From Pseudomonas rhizosphaerae (lineage in GTDB: Bacteria; Pseudomonadota; Gammaproteobacteria; Pseudomonadales; Pseudomonadaceae), in the NCBI RefSeq assembly GCF_000761155.1, contig NZ_CP009533.1, positions 2,790,001 through 2,854,000 on the forward strand: a DNA stretch of 64,000 bases. The letters are read 5' to 3'. The notes below the pieces were generated by a model. It saw only the letters and a program-made list of their open reading frames with translations. It did not search any database and was not told the origin of the DNA. Positions 54,546 to 64,000 of the stretch are shown here, piece by piece. The position numbers and the translations under genes are program-made. How positions within the stretch are numbered: position 1 is the first letter of the stretch; every line of letters begins with the position of its first letter.

Positions 54546-55490
54546 TCAGACCAGTTTTTCAAGCTCCGGAACGGCTTCGAACAAGTCCGCTACCAGGCCG
54601 TAATCGGCAACCTGGAAGATTGGCGCTTCCTCGTCCTTGTTGATCGCAACGATCACCTTGGAGTCCTTCATGCCTGCCAGATGCTGGATGGCCCCGGAAA
54701 TACCCACGGCAATATACAGCTGCGGCGCGACGATCTTGCCCGTCTGCCCAACCTGCATGTCGTTGGGCACGAAGCCGGCATCTACCGCCGCACGCGACGC
54801 ACCCACGGCAGCGCCCAGCTTGTCGGCCAGGGTGTAGAGGTGCTTGAAGTTGTCACCGTTCTGCATGCCACGACCACCGGACACGACGATCTTGGCAGCA
54901 GTCAGTTCGGGACGATCGGACTTGGCCAGCTCTTCGCCGACGAAGCTCGACTTGCCGGTATCGTGCGCCGCACCTACCGCTTCGACGGAGGCAGAACCCC
55001 CTTCGGCAGCCACGGCATCGAAGCCGGTGGCACGCACGGTGATGACCTTGATCGCAGCGCTCGACTGCACGGTGGCAATCGCGTTGCCTGCATAGATCGG
55101 ACGCTTGAAGGTGTCCGGCGACTCGACCGAGATGATCTCGGAAATCTGGTCCACATCCAATGCAGCAGCCACGCGCGGGAGAATGTTCTTGCCATTGGCG
55201 GTCGCGGCGGACAGCACATGGGTGTAACCCGATGCCAGCTCGACGATCAGCGGCGCGACGTTCTCAGGCAACTGGTGCGCATAGGCCGCGTTGTCCGCCA
55301 CCAGCACCTTGCTCACGCCCGCGATCTTGGCCGCGGCTTCGGCGACACTGGCGACCTGCACGCCGGCGACCAGCACATGGATGTCGCCGCCGATTTTCTG
55401 CGCAGCGGCCACGGTGTTCAGGGTCGAAGGCGCAACACCGGTGTTGACCTGACCTTCGGTTACATAATCAGCGATAACCAGGATAGTCAT
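54546..55490 (-). CDS. etfA: Electron transfer flavoprotein alpha subunit EtfA
   Basis: EtfA binds the FAD that accepts electrons from acyl-CoA and other dehydrogenases. The 314-residue protein has the C-terminal FAD domain with [38 protein letters not shown] and [18 protein letters not shown]. The ATG overlaps the etfB stop by one base (TAATG). It is followed by a terminator. Confidence 0.97.
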   Translation of the reverse strand: MTILVIADYVTEGQVNTGVAPSTLNTVAAAQKIGGDIHVLVAGVQVASVAEAAAKIAGVSKVLVADNAAYAHQLPENVAPLIVELASGYTHVLSAATANGKNILPRVAAALDVDQISEIISVESPDTFKRPIYAGNAIATVQSSAAIKVITVRATGFDAVAAEGGSASVEAVGAAHDTGKSSFVGEELAKSDRPELTAAKIVVSGGRGMQNGDNFKHLYTLADKLGAAVGASRAAVDAGFVPNDMQVGQTGKIVAPQLYIAVGISGAIQHLAGMKDSKVIVAINKDEEAPIFQVADYGLVADLFEAVPELEKLV

Positions 55491-56239
55491 TAGATTACCT
55501 TCGCCTCGTTCTTCAGTTTTTCGACCAGTTCGGCTACCGACTTGACCTTGACGCCGGCACTGCGAGTCGCCGGAGCCTCGACCTTGAGGGTCGTGTTGGT
55601 GGAAGTCACGGATACACCGAGCGCCTCGGGCGTGAGCGACTCGAGCGGCTTCTTCTTGGCCTTCATGATGTTGGGCAAGGACGCGTAGCGCGGCTCGTTC
55701 AGGCGCAGGTCGGTGGTGACGATGGCCGGCAGGGTCAGGCCGACGGTTTGCAGCCCGTCGTCGACTTCACGGGTGACGTTGAGCTTGTCGCCCGCCACTT
55801 CGACCTTGGACGCGAAAGTGCCCTGTGCGTAGCCACTCAGCGCAGCCAGCATCTGGCCAGTCTGGTTGTTGTCGCTGTCGATCGCCTGCTTGCCCAGGAT
55901 CACCAGTTGCGGCTGCTCCTTGTCGACGACCGCCTTGAGCAGCTTGGCCACTGCCAGCGCGTTCAGCTCCTCGGCATGCTCGACCAGAATGGCGCGGTCG
56001 GCGCCCAGGGCCAGCGCAGTGCGCAGTTGCTCCTGGGCCGTGGCCGGGCCGATGGTGACCACGACGATCTCGCTGGCGATGCCCTTCTCTTTCAGGCGAA
56101 CGGCTTCTTCAACAGCGATTTCGCAGAACGGATTCATCGACATCTTGACGTTGGCAAGATCAACGCCGGAGTTGTCCGCCTTGACGCGAACCTTGACGTT
56201 ATAGTCGACCACTCGTTTGACAGCTACAAGAACCTTCAT
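55490..56239 (-). CDS. etfB: Electron transfer flavoprotein beta subunit EtfB
   Basis: The 249-residue subunit binds AMP and docks partner dehydrogenases. It has the family start [20 protein letters not shown] and the recognition-loop segment with [22 protein letters not shown]-like features ([20 protein letters not shown]). The ATG at 56239 fits the family start; an in-frame extension to 56332 does not. It is the first gene of the etfBA operon and faces away from the ETF dehydrogenase gene. Confidence 0.97.
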   Translation of the reverse strand: MKVLVAVKRVVDYNVKVRVKADNSGVDLANVKMSMNPFCEIAVEEAVRLKEKGIASEIVVVTIGPATAQEQLRTALALGADRAILVEHAEELNALAVAKLLKAVVDKEQPQLVILGKQAIDSDNNQTGQMLAALSGYAQGTFASKVEVAGDKLNVTREVDDGLQTVGLTLPAIVTTDLRLNEPRYASLPNIMKAKKKPLESLTPEALGVSVTSTNTTLKVEAPATRSAGVKVKSVAELVEKLKNEAKVI

Positions 56240-56316
56240 GGATTCCTCGTTACTCTCCGGTGAAAAGAATGTCGCCCAGGCAGACCGGACGATGACGTGG
56301 GCGCAAGGGCACCATC

Positions 56317-56326
56317 GAAACGTTTG
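56317..56326. promoter_or_regulatory. AAACGTTT operator-like site near etfB
   Basis: GAAACGTTTG, a near-perfect palindrome, lies 78 bases upstream of the etfB ATG. It shares its 8-base core with the site near the ETF dehydrogenase gene. Confidence 0.45.
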
Positions 56327-56608
56327 CAGCATTGCGCAGCGCTGGCAAAAACCTGATTTTTCAAGACCTTGACCAACACAACGGGGCAGCCTTCAACAAG
56401 TATGACGTGTAAACTCGACCCGGTGTTCGTCCGACATGCGCGAACGGCTCGGACCGGGTCGAGATCCGGTGCATCCGGTAATGCGCTGCAGATCTGCACC
56501 AGACATCAAGCTGGCCGTATCTTGACCGCTGAGCCTTGACCGGTCAATACGTGGAACTCACCGGTCACGCCCCCTGGCCACCTTGATTTTACTGGGCTGC
56601 AGCAGATT

Positions 56609-56622
56609 CAAACAAACGTTTG
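56609..56622. promoter_or_regulatory. PsrA-like operator upstream of the ETF dehydrogenase
   Basis: CAAAC-AAAC-GTTTG fits the published PsrA pattern (C/G)AAAC-N2-4-GTTT(G/C), and ACAAACGTTTGT within it is a perfect 12-base palindrome. PsrA is a fatty-acid-responsive TetR regulator in pseudomonads; its action here is inferred. Confidence 0.55.
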
Positions 56623-56847
56623 TATTGGACCTGGCAAGTGGTGTAGATATACTGCAACACATAACATGCTGTTGCCTGTAGCCATCGAGACGCAGCACTA
56701 CACAGGCGGAACATGGATCGACACGTTTGATGTGCATACCAGCGCAACACACCGGATGACCGTTCCGGCAGCATTACCCAGATAGAGCAACCCAGTAGCG
56801 CAGCACCCATTAGAAAAGCCTGATGAGCCCTGAGTAGGAGAGAACCC

Positions 56848-58512
56848 GTGGAACGCGAATACATGGAATTCGACGTCGTCGTCGTCGGCGCAGGCCCAGC
56901 GGGCCTGTCCGCTGCATGCCGACTGAAGCAGAAAGCCGCCGACGCCGGACAGGAAATCAGCGTCTGCGTGGTTGAAAAAGGCTCCGAAGTCGGTGCTCAC
57001 ATCTTGTCCGGCGCTGTGTTCGAACCGCGAGCGCTCACCGAGCTGTTCCCGGACTGGAAAGCCTTGGGTGCACCCCTGAATACCCCTGTCACGCGCGACG
57101 ATATCTTCGTACTGAAGAACGCCGACAGCGGCACCAAAATTCCCAATGCCCTCGTGCCCCAGACCATGCACAACGAAGGCAACTACATCATCTCCCTGGG
57201 CAACCTGTGCCGCTGGCTCGCCCAGCAGGCCGAAAACCTGGGTGTCGAGATCTATCCGGGGTTTGCCGCCCAAGAGGCGCTCATCGACGAAACAGGCGTC
57301 GTACGCGGCATCATCACCGGCGACCTGGGTGTCGATCGCGAAGGCAAGCCCAAGGACGGCCTGTATACCCCGGGCATGGAATTGCGCGCCAAATACACCT
57401 TGTTCGCCGAAGGCTGCCGTGGGCACATCGGCAAGCAACTGATCGAGCGTTTCAAACTCGACCGCGATGCCGACGCGCAGCATTACGGGATCGGGTTGAA
57501 AGAGATCTGGGAGATCGATCCCGCCAAACATCAGCCTGGTCTGGTCGTACACACCGCCGGCTGGCCATTGGACGTCATGGGCACCGAGAACACCGGCGGC
57601 TCGTTCCTCTATCACGTGGAGAACAATCAGGTGGTGGTTGGCCTGATCGTCGATCTGTCCTACGCCAACCCGTTCCTGTCTCCGTTCGACGAGTTCCAGC
57701 GCCTCAAGCATCACCCGGTCCTCAAGCAATACCTGGAAGGCGGCAAGCGCGTCAGCTACGGCGCCCGCGCTATCTGCAAGGGCGGCTTCAACTCGCTGCC
57801 CAAGATGGTCTTCGCCGGCGGCGCCCTGATCGGCTGCGACCTGGGCACCATGAACTTCTCCAAGATCAAGGGCAGCCACACCGCCATGAAGTCCGGCATG
57901 CTCGCCGCCGAAGCGGTGGCCGACGCGCTGTTCAAGGGCTCGGAGGGCGGAGACGTGCTCGACGGCTACGTGTCCGGCTTCAAGGCCAGCTGGCTCTACG
58001 AAGAGCTGTTCGCCAGCCGCAACTTCGGCGCGGCCATTCATAAATGGGGCGCCATCGTTGGCGGCGCGTTCAACTTCGTCGACCAGAACCTGTTCAAGGG
58101 CAAGATGCCCTTCACCCTGCACGACAACAAGCCTGACTACGCCTGCATGAAGCTGGCAGCGGACAGCAAGCGCATCGACTACCCCAAGCCTGATGGCAAG
58201 TTGAGCTTCGACAAACTCAGTTCGGTGTTCATCTCAGGCACCAACCATGAAGAAGAGCAGCCGTGCCACCTCAAGCTCAAGGATCCGAGCATTCCCATCG
58301 GCAAGAACCTGCCGCTGTACGACGAGCCCGCTCAGCGCTACTGTCCCGCCGGTGTCTATGAAGTGGTCACCCAGGAAGACGGTGCCAAGCGCTTCCAGAT
58401 CAACGCGCAGAACTGCGTGCACTGCAAGACGTGCGACATCAAGGATCCTTCGCAGAACATCGTTTGGGTAGCACCCGAAGGCTCGGGCGGACCGACCTAC
58501 CCGAACATGTAA
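56848..58512 (+). CDS. Electron transfer flavoprotein-ubiquinone oxidoreductase
   Basis: The 554-residue inner-membrane protein takes electrons from EtfAB and reduces ubiquinone, linking fatty- and amino-acid oxidation to respiration. It has the FAD motif GAGPAG near the N-terminus, a membrane-binding middle region, and a C-terminal [4Fe-4S] ferredoxin domain with CPAGVYEV and NCVHCKTCDIKDP. It starts with GTG at 56848, supported by TAGGAGAG 5 bases upstream; an ATG five codons later is weaker. It is divergent from etfBA and is followed by an SDR gene 25 bases away. Confidence 0.96.
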   Translation: MEREYMEFDVVVVGAGPAGLSAACRLKQKAADAGQEISVCVVEKGSEVGAHILSGAVFEPRALTELFPDWKALGAPLNTPVTRDDIFVLKNADSGTKIPNALVPQTMHNEGNYIISLGNLCRWLAQQAENLGVEIYPGFAAQEALIDETGVVRGIITGDLGVDREGKPKDGLYTPGMELRAKYTLFAEGCRGHIGKQLIERFKLDRDADAQHYGIGLKEIWEIDPAKHQPGLVVHTAGWPLDVMGTENTGGSFLYHVENNQVVVGLIVDLSYANPFLSPFDEFQRLKHHPVLKQYLEGGKRVSYGARAICKGGFNSLPKMVFAGGALIGCDLGTMNFSKIKGSHTAMKSGMLAAEAVADALFKGSEGGDVLDGYVSGFKASWLYEELFASRNFGAAIHKWGAIVGGAFNFVDQNLFKGKMPFTLHDNKPDYACMKLAADSKRIDYPKPDGKLSFDKLSSVFISGTNHEEEQPCHLKLKDPSIPIGKNLPLYDEPAQRYCPAGVYEVVTQEDGAKRFQINAQNCVHCKTCDIKDPSQNIVWVAPEGSGGPTYPNM

Positions 58513-58537
58513 CTTCTCACCTACGGCAGGAGCACCT

Positions 58538-59305
58538 ATGCCCAAGACCACGATGTTCGACCTCGACGGCAGAATAGCGCTGGTCTCCGGCGCCAGCCGC
58601 GGGATCGGCGAGTCCATCGCTCGGCTGCTGGCGCAGCAGGGCGCGCATGTCATCGTCGTCAGTCGCAAGCTGGAAGGCTGCCAGCGCGTCGCCGACAGCA
58701 TCAATGCAAGCGGCGACCAGGCTACCGCGATAGCCTGCCACATTGGCGAAACCGAGCAGATTCAGGACTTGTTCGCGCGCATCCGCACACTGTTTGGTCG
58801 GCTGGACATTCTGGTCAACAACGCCGCCACCAATCCCCAATTCGGCAGCGTCCTGGACGTCGACCTGGGCGCCTTTCAGAAGACCGTGGACGTCAACGTC
58901 CGCGGTTATTTCTTCATGTCGGTCGAAGCCGGCAAGTTGATGCGCGAACACGGTGGTGGCAGCATCATCAACGTGGCATCTATCAACGGCGTGTCACCTG
59001 GGGTGTTCCAGGGCGTCTACTCCATGACCAAGGCCGCGGTGATCAACATGACCAAGGCGTTCGCCAAGGAATGCGCCGGCTTCAACATCCGCTGCAACGC
59101 CTTGCTGCCAGGCCTGACCGATACCCGCTTCGCTTCTGCCCTGGTCGGGAACCAGGCCATCCTCAAGACCGCCCTCGCGCAGATTCCGCTCAATCGTGTT
59201 GCCCAACCGGACGAAATGGCCGGAGCGGTGCTGTACCTGGCCAGCTCGGCGTCCAGCTACACCACAGGTACGGTACTGAACGTGGACGGTGGCTTTCTCT
59301 GCTGA
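58538..59305 (+). CDS. Short-chain dehydrogenase/reductase
   Basis: The 255-residue SDR has the cofactor motif GASRGIG (about residues 18-24), NNAATNP, the catalytic serine in NVASINGV, and YSMTK with tyrosine and lysine of the active site. The C-terminus has the family pattern TGTVLNVDGGF. GGCAGGAGC precedes the ATG. It is 25 bases downstream of the ETF dehydrogenase gene and probably co-transcribed, suggesting a role in acyl or amino-acid degradation; its substrate is unknown. Confidence 0.9.
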   Translation: MPKTTMFDLDGRIALVSGASRGIGESIARLLAQQGAHVIVVSRKLEGCQRVADSINASGDQATAIACHIGETEQIQDLFARIRTLFGRLDILVNNAATNPQFGSVLDVDLGAFQKTVDVNVRGYFFMSVEAGKLMREHGGGSIINVASINGVSPGVFQGVYSMTKAAVINMTKAFAKECAGFNIRCNALLPGLTDTRFASALVGNQAILKTALAQIPLNRVAQPDEMAGAVLYLASSASSYTTGTVLNVDGGFLC

Positions 59306-59310
59306 AACAC

Positions 59311-61203
59311 TCAGACCTTGGGGTCCGCAGGCGCTTTGGTAGGCGCTGCGTATTTGGGCTTCAGATGCCCTTCGCCATCCAATAGCCAGGCATCCATGAT
59401 CTCCCGTACCACGGGGCCTGCCACACGCCCGCCGGCCTCGCCGTTCTCGATCATCACCGCCACCACGATCTTCGGCCGATCGGCCGGCGCAAAGCCCACG
59501 AACAAGGCATTGTCGCGGTTGCGCTCCAGGGTCTTGAGGCGGTTGTAACGTTCGCCCTGCTTGATCGCCACCACTTGCGCCGTACCCGACTTGCCAGCAA
59601 TGCGATATTGCGCACCGGCTGCCGCCTGACGGGCGATGCCGCGCGGATCGTGCATGACCAATTGCATGCCGTGGTTGACCTGATCCCATTCGCGGTTGTC
59701 ACGCAGCACGATATTGGGGATCGGGTTGTCGTCCACCGGCGCCAGCCCGCCTACGGTTTCAGCCAGGTGCGGCCGACGCCACACGCCCTTGCTGGCGATC
59801 AGCGTGGTGGCCTGGGCCAGTTGCAACGGTGTGACCTGCATGTAGCCCTGGCCAATACCAAGGATCAGCGTCTCGCCGGGGAACCACGCCTGACGTCGGG
59901 TCGCGCGCTTCCACTGCTGTGACGGCATCAAGCCAGGCGCTTCCTCGAACATGTCCAGCGACACCTTCTGGCCCAGGCCGAAGCGCGTCATGTAATCGTG
60001 CATGCGGTCCACACCGAGCTTGTGCGCCAGGTCATAGAAATAGGTGTCGTTGGAACGCATGATGGCAGCATCCATGTCCACCCATCCATCGCCGCTGCGG
60101 TTCCAGTTGCGGTATTTGTGCTCGTAGTTGGGCAGTTCGTAGTAGCCAGGGTCGAACACTCGCGATTGGGGCGTGACCGCACCGGTGTCCAAGCCGGCGA
60201 TCGCCACTTCCGGCTTGATGGTCGAGCCGGGTGCGTAAAGGCCCCGCAGCACGCGGTTGAACAGTGGGCGGTCGATGGAATCGCGCAGTGCTGCGTATTC
60301 CTTGAAGCTGATACCCGTCACGAACAGGTTGGGGTCGAAGCTCGGCTTGCTGACCATGGCCAGTACGTCGCCGGTTTCCGGATCGATGCACACCACCGCC
60401 CCGCGCCGGTCACCCAGCGCCTTCTCGGCAGCCTCCTGCAAATGCACATCGAGGCTGAGCACGATGTTCTTGCCCGGCACCGGATCATGGTGGTTGAGCA
60501 CCCGCATGACCCGGCCTTGAGCATTGGTCTCGACCTCTTCATAGCCTACCTGGCCATGCAACTGGCTTTCGTAGAACTTCTCGACACCGGTCTTGCCCAC
60601 CGACTGCGTGCCACGGTATTGCGTCTGGTCGAGGGTCTTGGATTCCCTTTCGTTGATCCGCCCCACGTAGCCCACCGAATGGGCGAAGTGTTCCTTGCGC
60701 GGATACTCACGCACGAACTGAGGTTCGACATCGATGCCCGGCAGCAGGAATTGATTCACCGCGATCCGTGCAATCTGGTTCTCGTTCAATTCATACATCA
60801 AGGTGACGGGTTCGAACGGATGGCGCGCTCGCTTGAGATCCTTGTCGAACTGCTTGCGTGTCTCATCGCTCAGCTCCAGCACCTTCACCACCTCATCGAG
60901 CACTTCAGGCGTGTTGCCAGCGCGCTCGCGCGTCAGGGTCAGGTTGAAACTGGGCCTGTTATCGGCCAATACCACGCCATTGCGATCGTAGATCACACCG
61001 CGTTCGGGAGGGATGGGCAGCACATGCACCCGGTTGTTTTCGGACACCGTGGAGTTGTAGGCGAACTCGATGACCTGCAGGAAATACAGACGCCCAACCA
61101 GAGCAAGGCTCAATGCCAATACCAGCAATGCGCAGGCAAGCAGCCGACGATTGACCAGGCCTTGTTCCTTGCCATGGTCTTTGAGAGGAATGGGTTGGGG
61201 CAT
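59311..61203 (-). CDS. mrdA: Penicillin-binding protein 2 (transpeptidase)
   Basis: PBP2 cross-links peptidoglycan during cell elongation. The 630-residue protein has one N-terminal membrane helix (LLACALLVLALSLALVGRLYF), a pedestal domain, and a transpeptidase domain with the nucleophile S327 in GSTIKP, the SND motif in MRSNDTYF, and KSGT at 538-541. The ATG at 61203 fits the family; an extension to 61281 does not. It is not next to rodA or the other rod-shape genes, so it may be a second PBP2 paralogue of the kind known in P. putida. It is convergent with the SDR gene, with 5 bases between stops. Confidence 0.92.
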   Translation of the reverse strand: MPQPIPLKDHGKEQGLVNRRLLACALLVLALSLALVGRLYFLQVIEFAYNSTVSENNRVHVLPIPPERGVIYDRNGVVLADNRPSFNLTLTRERAGNTPEVLDEVVKVLELSDETRKQFDKDLKRARHPFEPVTLMYELNENQIARIAVNQFLLPGIDVEPQFVREYPRKEHFAHSVGYVGRINERESKTLDQTQYRGTQSVGKTGVEKFYESQLHGQVGYEEVETNAQGRVMRVLNHHDPVPGKNIVLSLDVHLQEAAEKALGDRRGAVVCIDPETGDVLAMVSKPSFDPNLFVTGISFKEYAALRDSIDRPLFNRVLRGLYAPGSTIKPEVAIAGLDTGAVTPQSRVFDPGYYELPNYEHKYRNWNRSGDGWVDMDAAIMRSNDTYFYDLAHKLGVDRMHDYMTRFGLGQKVSLDMFEEAPGLMPSQQWKRATRRQAWFPGETLILGIGQGYMQVTPLQLAQATTLIASKGVWRRPHLAETVGGLAPVDDNPIPNIVLRDNREWDQVNHGMQLVMHDPRGIARQAAAGAQYRIAGKSGTAQVVAIKQGERYNRLKTLERNRDNALFVGFAPADRPKIVVAVMIENGEAGGRVAGPVVREIMDAWLLDGEGHLKPKYAAPTKAPADPKV

Positions 61204-61301
61204 GCGGACCGCTCTGAAAAAGCGCCGATGGTAACCAAGCAGGCCCCTGCCCTCAAGCGCCAACGTCCCTGGGCTGACCAAGGGAGTCGGCCGACGCTAC
61301 G

Positions 61302-62375
61302 TCAGGTGCGGTCCTGAGGCAGACGCACCTGGCGCTTGGTGCTGACGAAGATGCCCCAGCTGGACATGAACAATGCCGCGATCAATGGGCCGATCACGAA
61401 ACCATTGAGTCCGAAGACTGCCAGGCCACCCAAGGTCGATACCAGAATCAGGTAATCCGGCATCTTCGTGTCCTTGCCCACCAGCAGCGGACGCAACACG
61501 TTGTCGACCATGCCGATGACCAGGATACCGAACAGTGTCAGCGTTACCCCCTGCCAGATGTAACCGCTCAACAGGAAGTAGGCCGCCACTGGCGCCCAGA
61601 CAATACCGGCCCCGACCGCTGGCAGCAGCGACAGGAATGCCATGAGTACGGCCCACAGCAACGCACTGGGGATATCCAGAAACCAGAAAATCACGCCGCC
61701 CAAGGCACCTTGCGTGACCGCAACCAGCAGATTGCCCTTCACCGTGGCGCGCACCACGCGATTGAACTTCAATTGCAAACGACGCTTCTGTTGCTCGGCC
61801 AGTGGGATCGCCGTGCGGATCTTGCGCGACAGTTCAGGGCCATCACGCAGGAAGAAGAACAGCAGGTACAGCATGATGCCGAAGCTGACCACGAAATCCA
61901 GCGTACCCTGGCCAAAGCTGAAAGCCTGTGTCGCGAAGTACTGGCTACCCTGCATGGCACCCTTGGCAACTTTGTCGCGCACCCCTTCCAGATCACCCAT
62001 GCCCATGCGATCGAGCAGTTGTTGTCCGGATGCCGGAAGCAACTGCTTGAACTGGTCGATATAGCCAGCCACGTCCAGCTGTCCGCTTTCGATATTCTTG
62101 TAGAGTATCGCGCCTTCTTGTACCAGCAATGCGCTGATGATGATCACCGGCAAGATCGCGATCAGCAAAGCCGTTGTCAACGTAACCAGCGAGCTGATGT
62201 TCCGACGTCGGTTGAACTTCATCATGACCAGCCGCTGCAATGGCGCAAATACGATACCCAGAATCACCGCCCAGAAGACCGCGCCGTAATAAGGCAAAAG
62301 AATCCAGATGAAAGCGATAGTGACGAGGATCAACAGTAACAACAGCGTTTTGTTTTGCAGGTTGGTTTCGTTCAT
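61302..62375 (-). CDS. AI-2E-family (PerM-like) membrane transporter
   Basis: The 357-residue protein has about seven hydrophobic segments in the layout of the AI-2E/PerM family (YYGAVFWAVILGIVFAPL, FFFLRDGPELSRKI, FLSLLPAVGAGIVWAPVA). Members export diverse small molecules; the name comes from one that releases autoinducer-2, which does not fix this one's cargo. The ATG at 62375 has GGA 7 bases upstream, after a TTG 6 bases before it. Confidence 0.88.
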   Translation of the reverse strand: MNETNLQNKTLLLLLILVTIAFIWILLPYYGAVFWAVILGIVFAPLQRLVMMKFNRRRNISSLVTLTTALLIAILPVIIISALLVQEGAILYKNIESGQLDVAGYIDQFKQLLPASGQQLLDRMGMGDLEGVRDKVAKGAMQGSQYFATQAFSFGQGTLDFVVSFGIMLYLLFFFLRDGPELSRKIRTAIPLAEQQKRRLQLKFNRVVRATVKGNLLVAVTQGALGGVIFWFLDIPSALLWAVLMAFLSLLPAVGAGIVWAPVAAYFLLSGYIWQGVTLTLFGILVIGMVDNVLRPLLVGKDTKMPDYLILVSTLGGLAVFGLNGFVIGPLIAALFMSSWGIFVSTKRQVRLPQDRT

Positions 62376-62474
62376 GTTCAATCCATGTCGATAAGCTACA
62401 GAACCGTCATTCGGTCCTGTGGGTTAGTCCTCCCAGTCGCGTGCGAGTTTAGTCACCAGCAAGATAAATCCGCG

Positions 62475-63791
62475 TCAGACGCGTTTATCCAGTTCGATGG
62501 CAACGCGCAGCCCGCCCAGAGGGCTTTCCGACAGCTGCAAGCGGGCGGACCAGCTTTCGACGATGTCACGAACGATGCCCAGGCCCAGGCCGTGGCCGTC
62601 GACCTGTTCGTCCAGCCGGGAACCGCGATCCAGCACCGCCTGACGCGCGGCCTCGGGAATCCCCGGGCCGTCGTCGTCGACCCAGATACTGTACCCCTGC
62701 TCGTGCTCGACAATGGTCAGGCAGACCTGCGCATCCGCCCACTTGCAGGCGTTGTCGAGCAGATTGCCCAGTAGCTCCAGCACGTCCTCACGGTCCCAGG
62801 GCAGGCGTACGTCCGTCGCCACCTCGTAGCTCAGGTTCAGGTGACCGCCATGGATCATCTCCAGGGTCGCGAACAAACCTGGAATCTCCCCTGCACAGTC
62901 GAACTGAACACCCGGCAGCGCATCGCCTGCCAGACGTGCGCGGTTGAGCTCACGGCTCAGACGAAGCTGGATGTGTTCAAGCTGCTCACGCAACAGGCGA
63001 CTGACCTCCGGTTGGTCACGTAGCCGCTCGCTGCCTGCCAGACTCAATAGCACCGCCATAGGTGTTTTCAGTGCATGCCCCAGATTGCCCAGTGCATTGC
63101 GCGAACGCTTGAGGCTGTCTTCGGTGTGCAACAACAGGTGATTGATCTGAGCTACCAACGGTTCAAGCTCTGCTGGCACTTCGCTGTCCAGTTGCGACCG
63201 CTGACCCAACTGCAGTTGTGCGATTTGCTCGCGAGTACGCTCCAGCGGTTTGAGCGAACGCTTGACCGTGATGCGTTGCAGCACCAGGACCGCAATCAAA
63301 GCGGCCAGGCCCATGCCCAGGCCAATCTGGCGTACCCGCTGGAAACTGGCACGCACCGGCGTGTAGTCCTGGGCCACGATGATCGACAAAGGCTGGCCCA
63401 ATCGGCGGTAATCGGCACGCAGGACCAGCAGCAGCTGGCCCTCGGGCCCCAGCTTCAACCCCGAATACAATCCCGACTGCTCGGGCACCGGTAGCTCGAG
63501 ATCCCACAACGAGCGCGAGCGCCAGTGACCATCGGGAAAGTCTATGCGGAAGTAATGCCCTGAGAACGGGCGCTCGTAGGCAGGGGAAATGCGGTGTTGA
63601 TCCAACTGCAAACCCTGAGGTCCCCGTTGCATAGCAACCAGAAGGTTTTCGCTTTCATTACGCAGGCCGGCTTCCAAGTAGCGCTGCAGGCCCATTTCGA
63701 ACAACCACAGGCTCAACTGCGCGAGCACCAGACCCACGACCACCAGCACACTGATCAGCCCGACGCTCAATCGCGCCTGGATGGATCTCAC
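62475..63791 (-). CDS. Two-component sensor kinase, PhoQ-like
   Basis: The 438-residue kinase has two membrane helices flanking a periplasmic domain of about 120 residues, a HAMP-like linker, a HisKA domain with phospho-acceptor H239 in [11 protein letters not shown], and an ATPase domain ([25 protein letters not shown]). It starts with GTG at 63791 that overlaps the stop of the regulator gene (GTGA). The layout and sequence style match PhoQ-type kinases that sense divalent cations or envelope stress, but the periplasmic acidic patch is not obvious, so the signal is uncertain. Confidence 0.9.
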   Translation of the reverse strand: MRSIQARLSVGLISVLVVVGLVLAQLSLWLFEMGLQRYLEAGLRNESENLLVAMQRGPQGLQLDQHRISPAYERPFSGHYFRIDFPDGHWRSRSLWDLELPVPEQSGLYSGLKLGPEGQLLLVLRADYRRLGQPLSIIVAQDYTPVRASFQRVRQIGLGMGLAALIAVLVLQRITVKRSLKPLERTREQIAQLQLGQRSQLDSEVPAELEPLVAQINHLLLHTEDSLKRSRNALGNLGHALKTPMAVLLSLAGSERLRDQPEVSRLLREQLEHIQLRLSRELNRARLAGDALPGVQFDCAGEIPGLFATLEMIHGGHLNLSYEVATDVRLPWDREDVLELLGNLLDNACKWADAQVCLTIVEHEQGYSIWVDDDGPGIPEAARQAVLDRGSRLDEQVDGHGLGLGIVRDIVESWSARLQLSESPLGGLRVAIELDKRV

Positions 63792-64000
63792 TGCACGACT
63801 CCAGCAAACCGGTAGCCCTGCCCTCGCCGCGTCTCGATCACGCTACGACCCAACTTGCGGCGCAAGTGGTTGACGTGAACTTCCAGCACGTTCGAATCCC
63901 GCTCGGTTTCGCCGTCGTACAAATGATCGGCCAAGTGGCCTTTGGAAAGAATCTGGTCCGGGTGCAGCATGAAATAACGCAGCAGGCGAAACTCAGCGGC
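63788..64000 (-). CDS. OmpR/PhoP-family response regulator, C-terminal part (truncated by window)
   Basis: Only the last 70 codons are inside the window. They encode the OmpR-type winged helix ([20 protein letters not shown], then [14 protein letters not shown] and TRRGQGYRF). The receiver domain lies beyond the right end. It is translationally coupled to the PhoQ-like kinase and forms its partner. Confidence 0.9.
   Translation of the reverse strand, partial: AAEFRLLRYFMLHPDQILSKGHLADHLYDGETERDSNVLEVHVNHLRRKLGRSVIETRRGQGYRFAGVVQ

Larger units (their letters stand above)
56240..56847. promoter_or_regulatory. Divergent control region between etfBA and the ETF dehydrogenase
   Basis: This 608-base gap carries both promoters and no gene. 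Two AAACGTTT-centred palindromes lie in it, one near each gene, and may bind the same repressor. Short frames in it lack start signals. Confidence 0.6.

Overview
This 64 kb window is high-GC, tightly packed chromosomal DNA from a gammaproteobacterium, almost certainly a Pseudomonas of the putida/fulva type that can make yellow carotenoids. The evidence is the sdhCDAB-sucAB-lpd-sucCD block divergent from gltA, an AmrZ regulator, an MvaT-type nucleoid protein, and divergent etfBA and ETF dehydrogenase genes. No prophage, insertion sequence, CRISPR array, rRNA operon or secretion-system locus was seen.

Layout. 1-4.1 kb: the end of a carotenoid cluster (probable crtX tail, crtY, crtI, crtB forward; crtZ reversed and overlapping crtB), expected to turn phytoene-pathway precursors into beta-carotene and zeaxanthin. 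4.1-12.8 kb: a TonB-dependent receptor, small hypothetical genes, two membrane diguanylate cyclases facing each other around a zinc alcohol dehydrogenase, and a 28-residue membrane peptide. 12.9-19.2 kb: glgX, a response regulator/HWE-type kinase pair, and a large RTX metalloprotease. 19.5-24.3 kb: hpxO (urate hydroxylase), poxB, a DUF3597 protein, and an MvaT-family protein with a small companion gene. 24.3-30.9 kb: a periplasmic-type molybdenum aldehyde oxidoreductase (paoABC-like), then an AraC regulator divergent from a NepI-like exporter, then tRNA-Arg(CCT). 31-36 kb: two tiny membrane proteins, amrZ, brnQ and mqo.

36.2-49.2 kb is the TCA core, all on the minus strand except gltA. Transcription runs from a recognisable promoter upstream of sdhC through sdhCDAB, sucAB, lpd and sucCD to a terminator after sucD; gltA is divergent with its own promoter. 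49.2-54.4 kb holds a START-domain protein, a cysteine-cluster protein, a MocR regulator and a cluster of periplasmic/lipoprotein genes. 54.5-59.3 kb is the electron-transfer flavoprotein module (etfBA and a divergent ETF dehydrogenase plus an SDR). 59.3-64 kb: a stand-alone PBP2, an AI-2E-family membrane protein, and a PhoQ/PhoP-like two-component system cut by the window end.

Most of the window is ordinary core genome. The more unusual items are the carotenoid cluster with its overlapping convergent genes, the RTX metalloprotease with two DUF4214 modules and no export genes beside it, a matched pair of AAACGTTT palindromes between the etf transcripts, several strong stem-loops between TCA and neighbouring genes, and a group of unassigned small genes. 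I do not see a clearly new multi-gene system.
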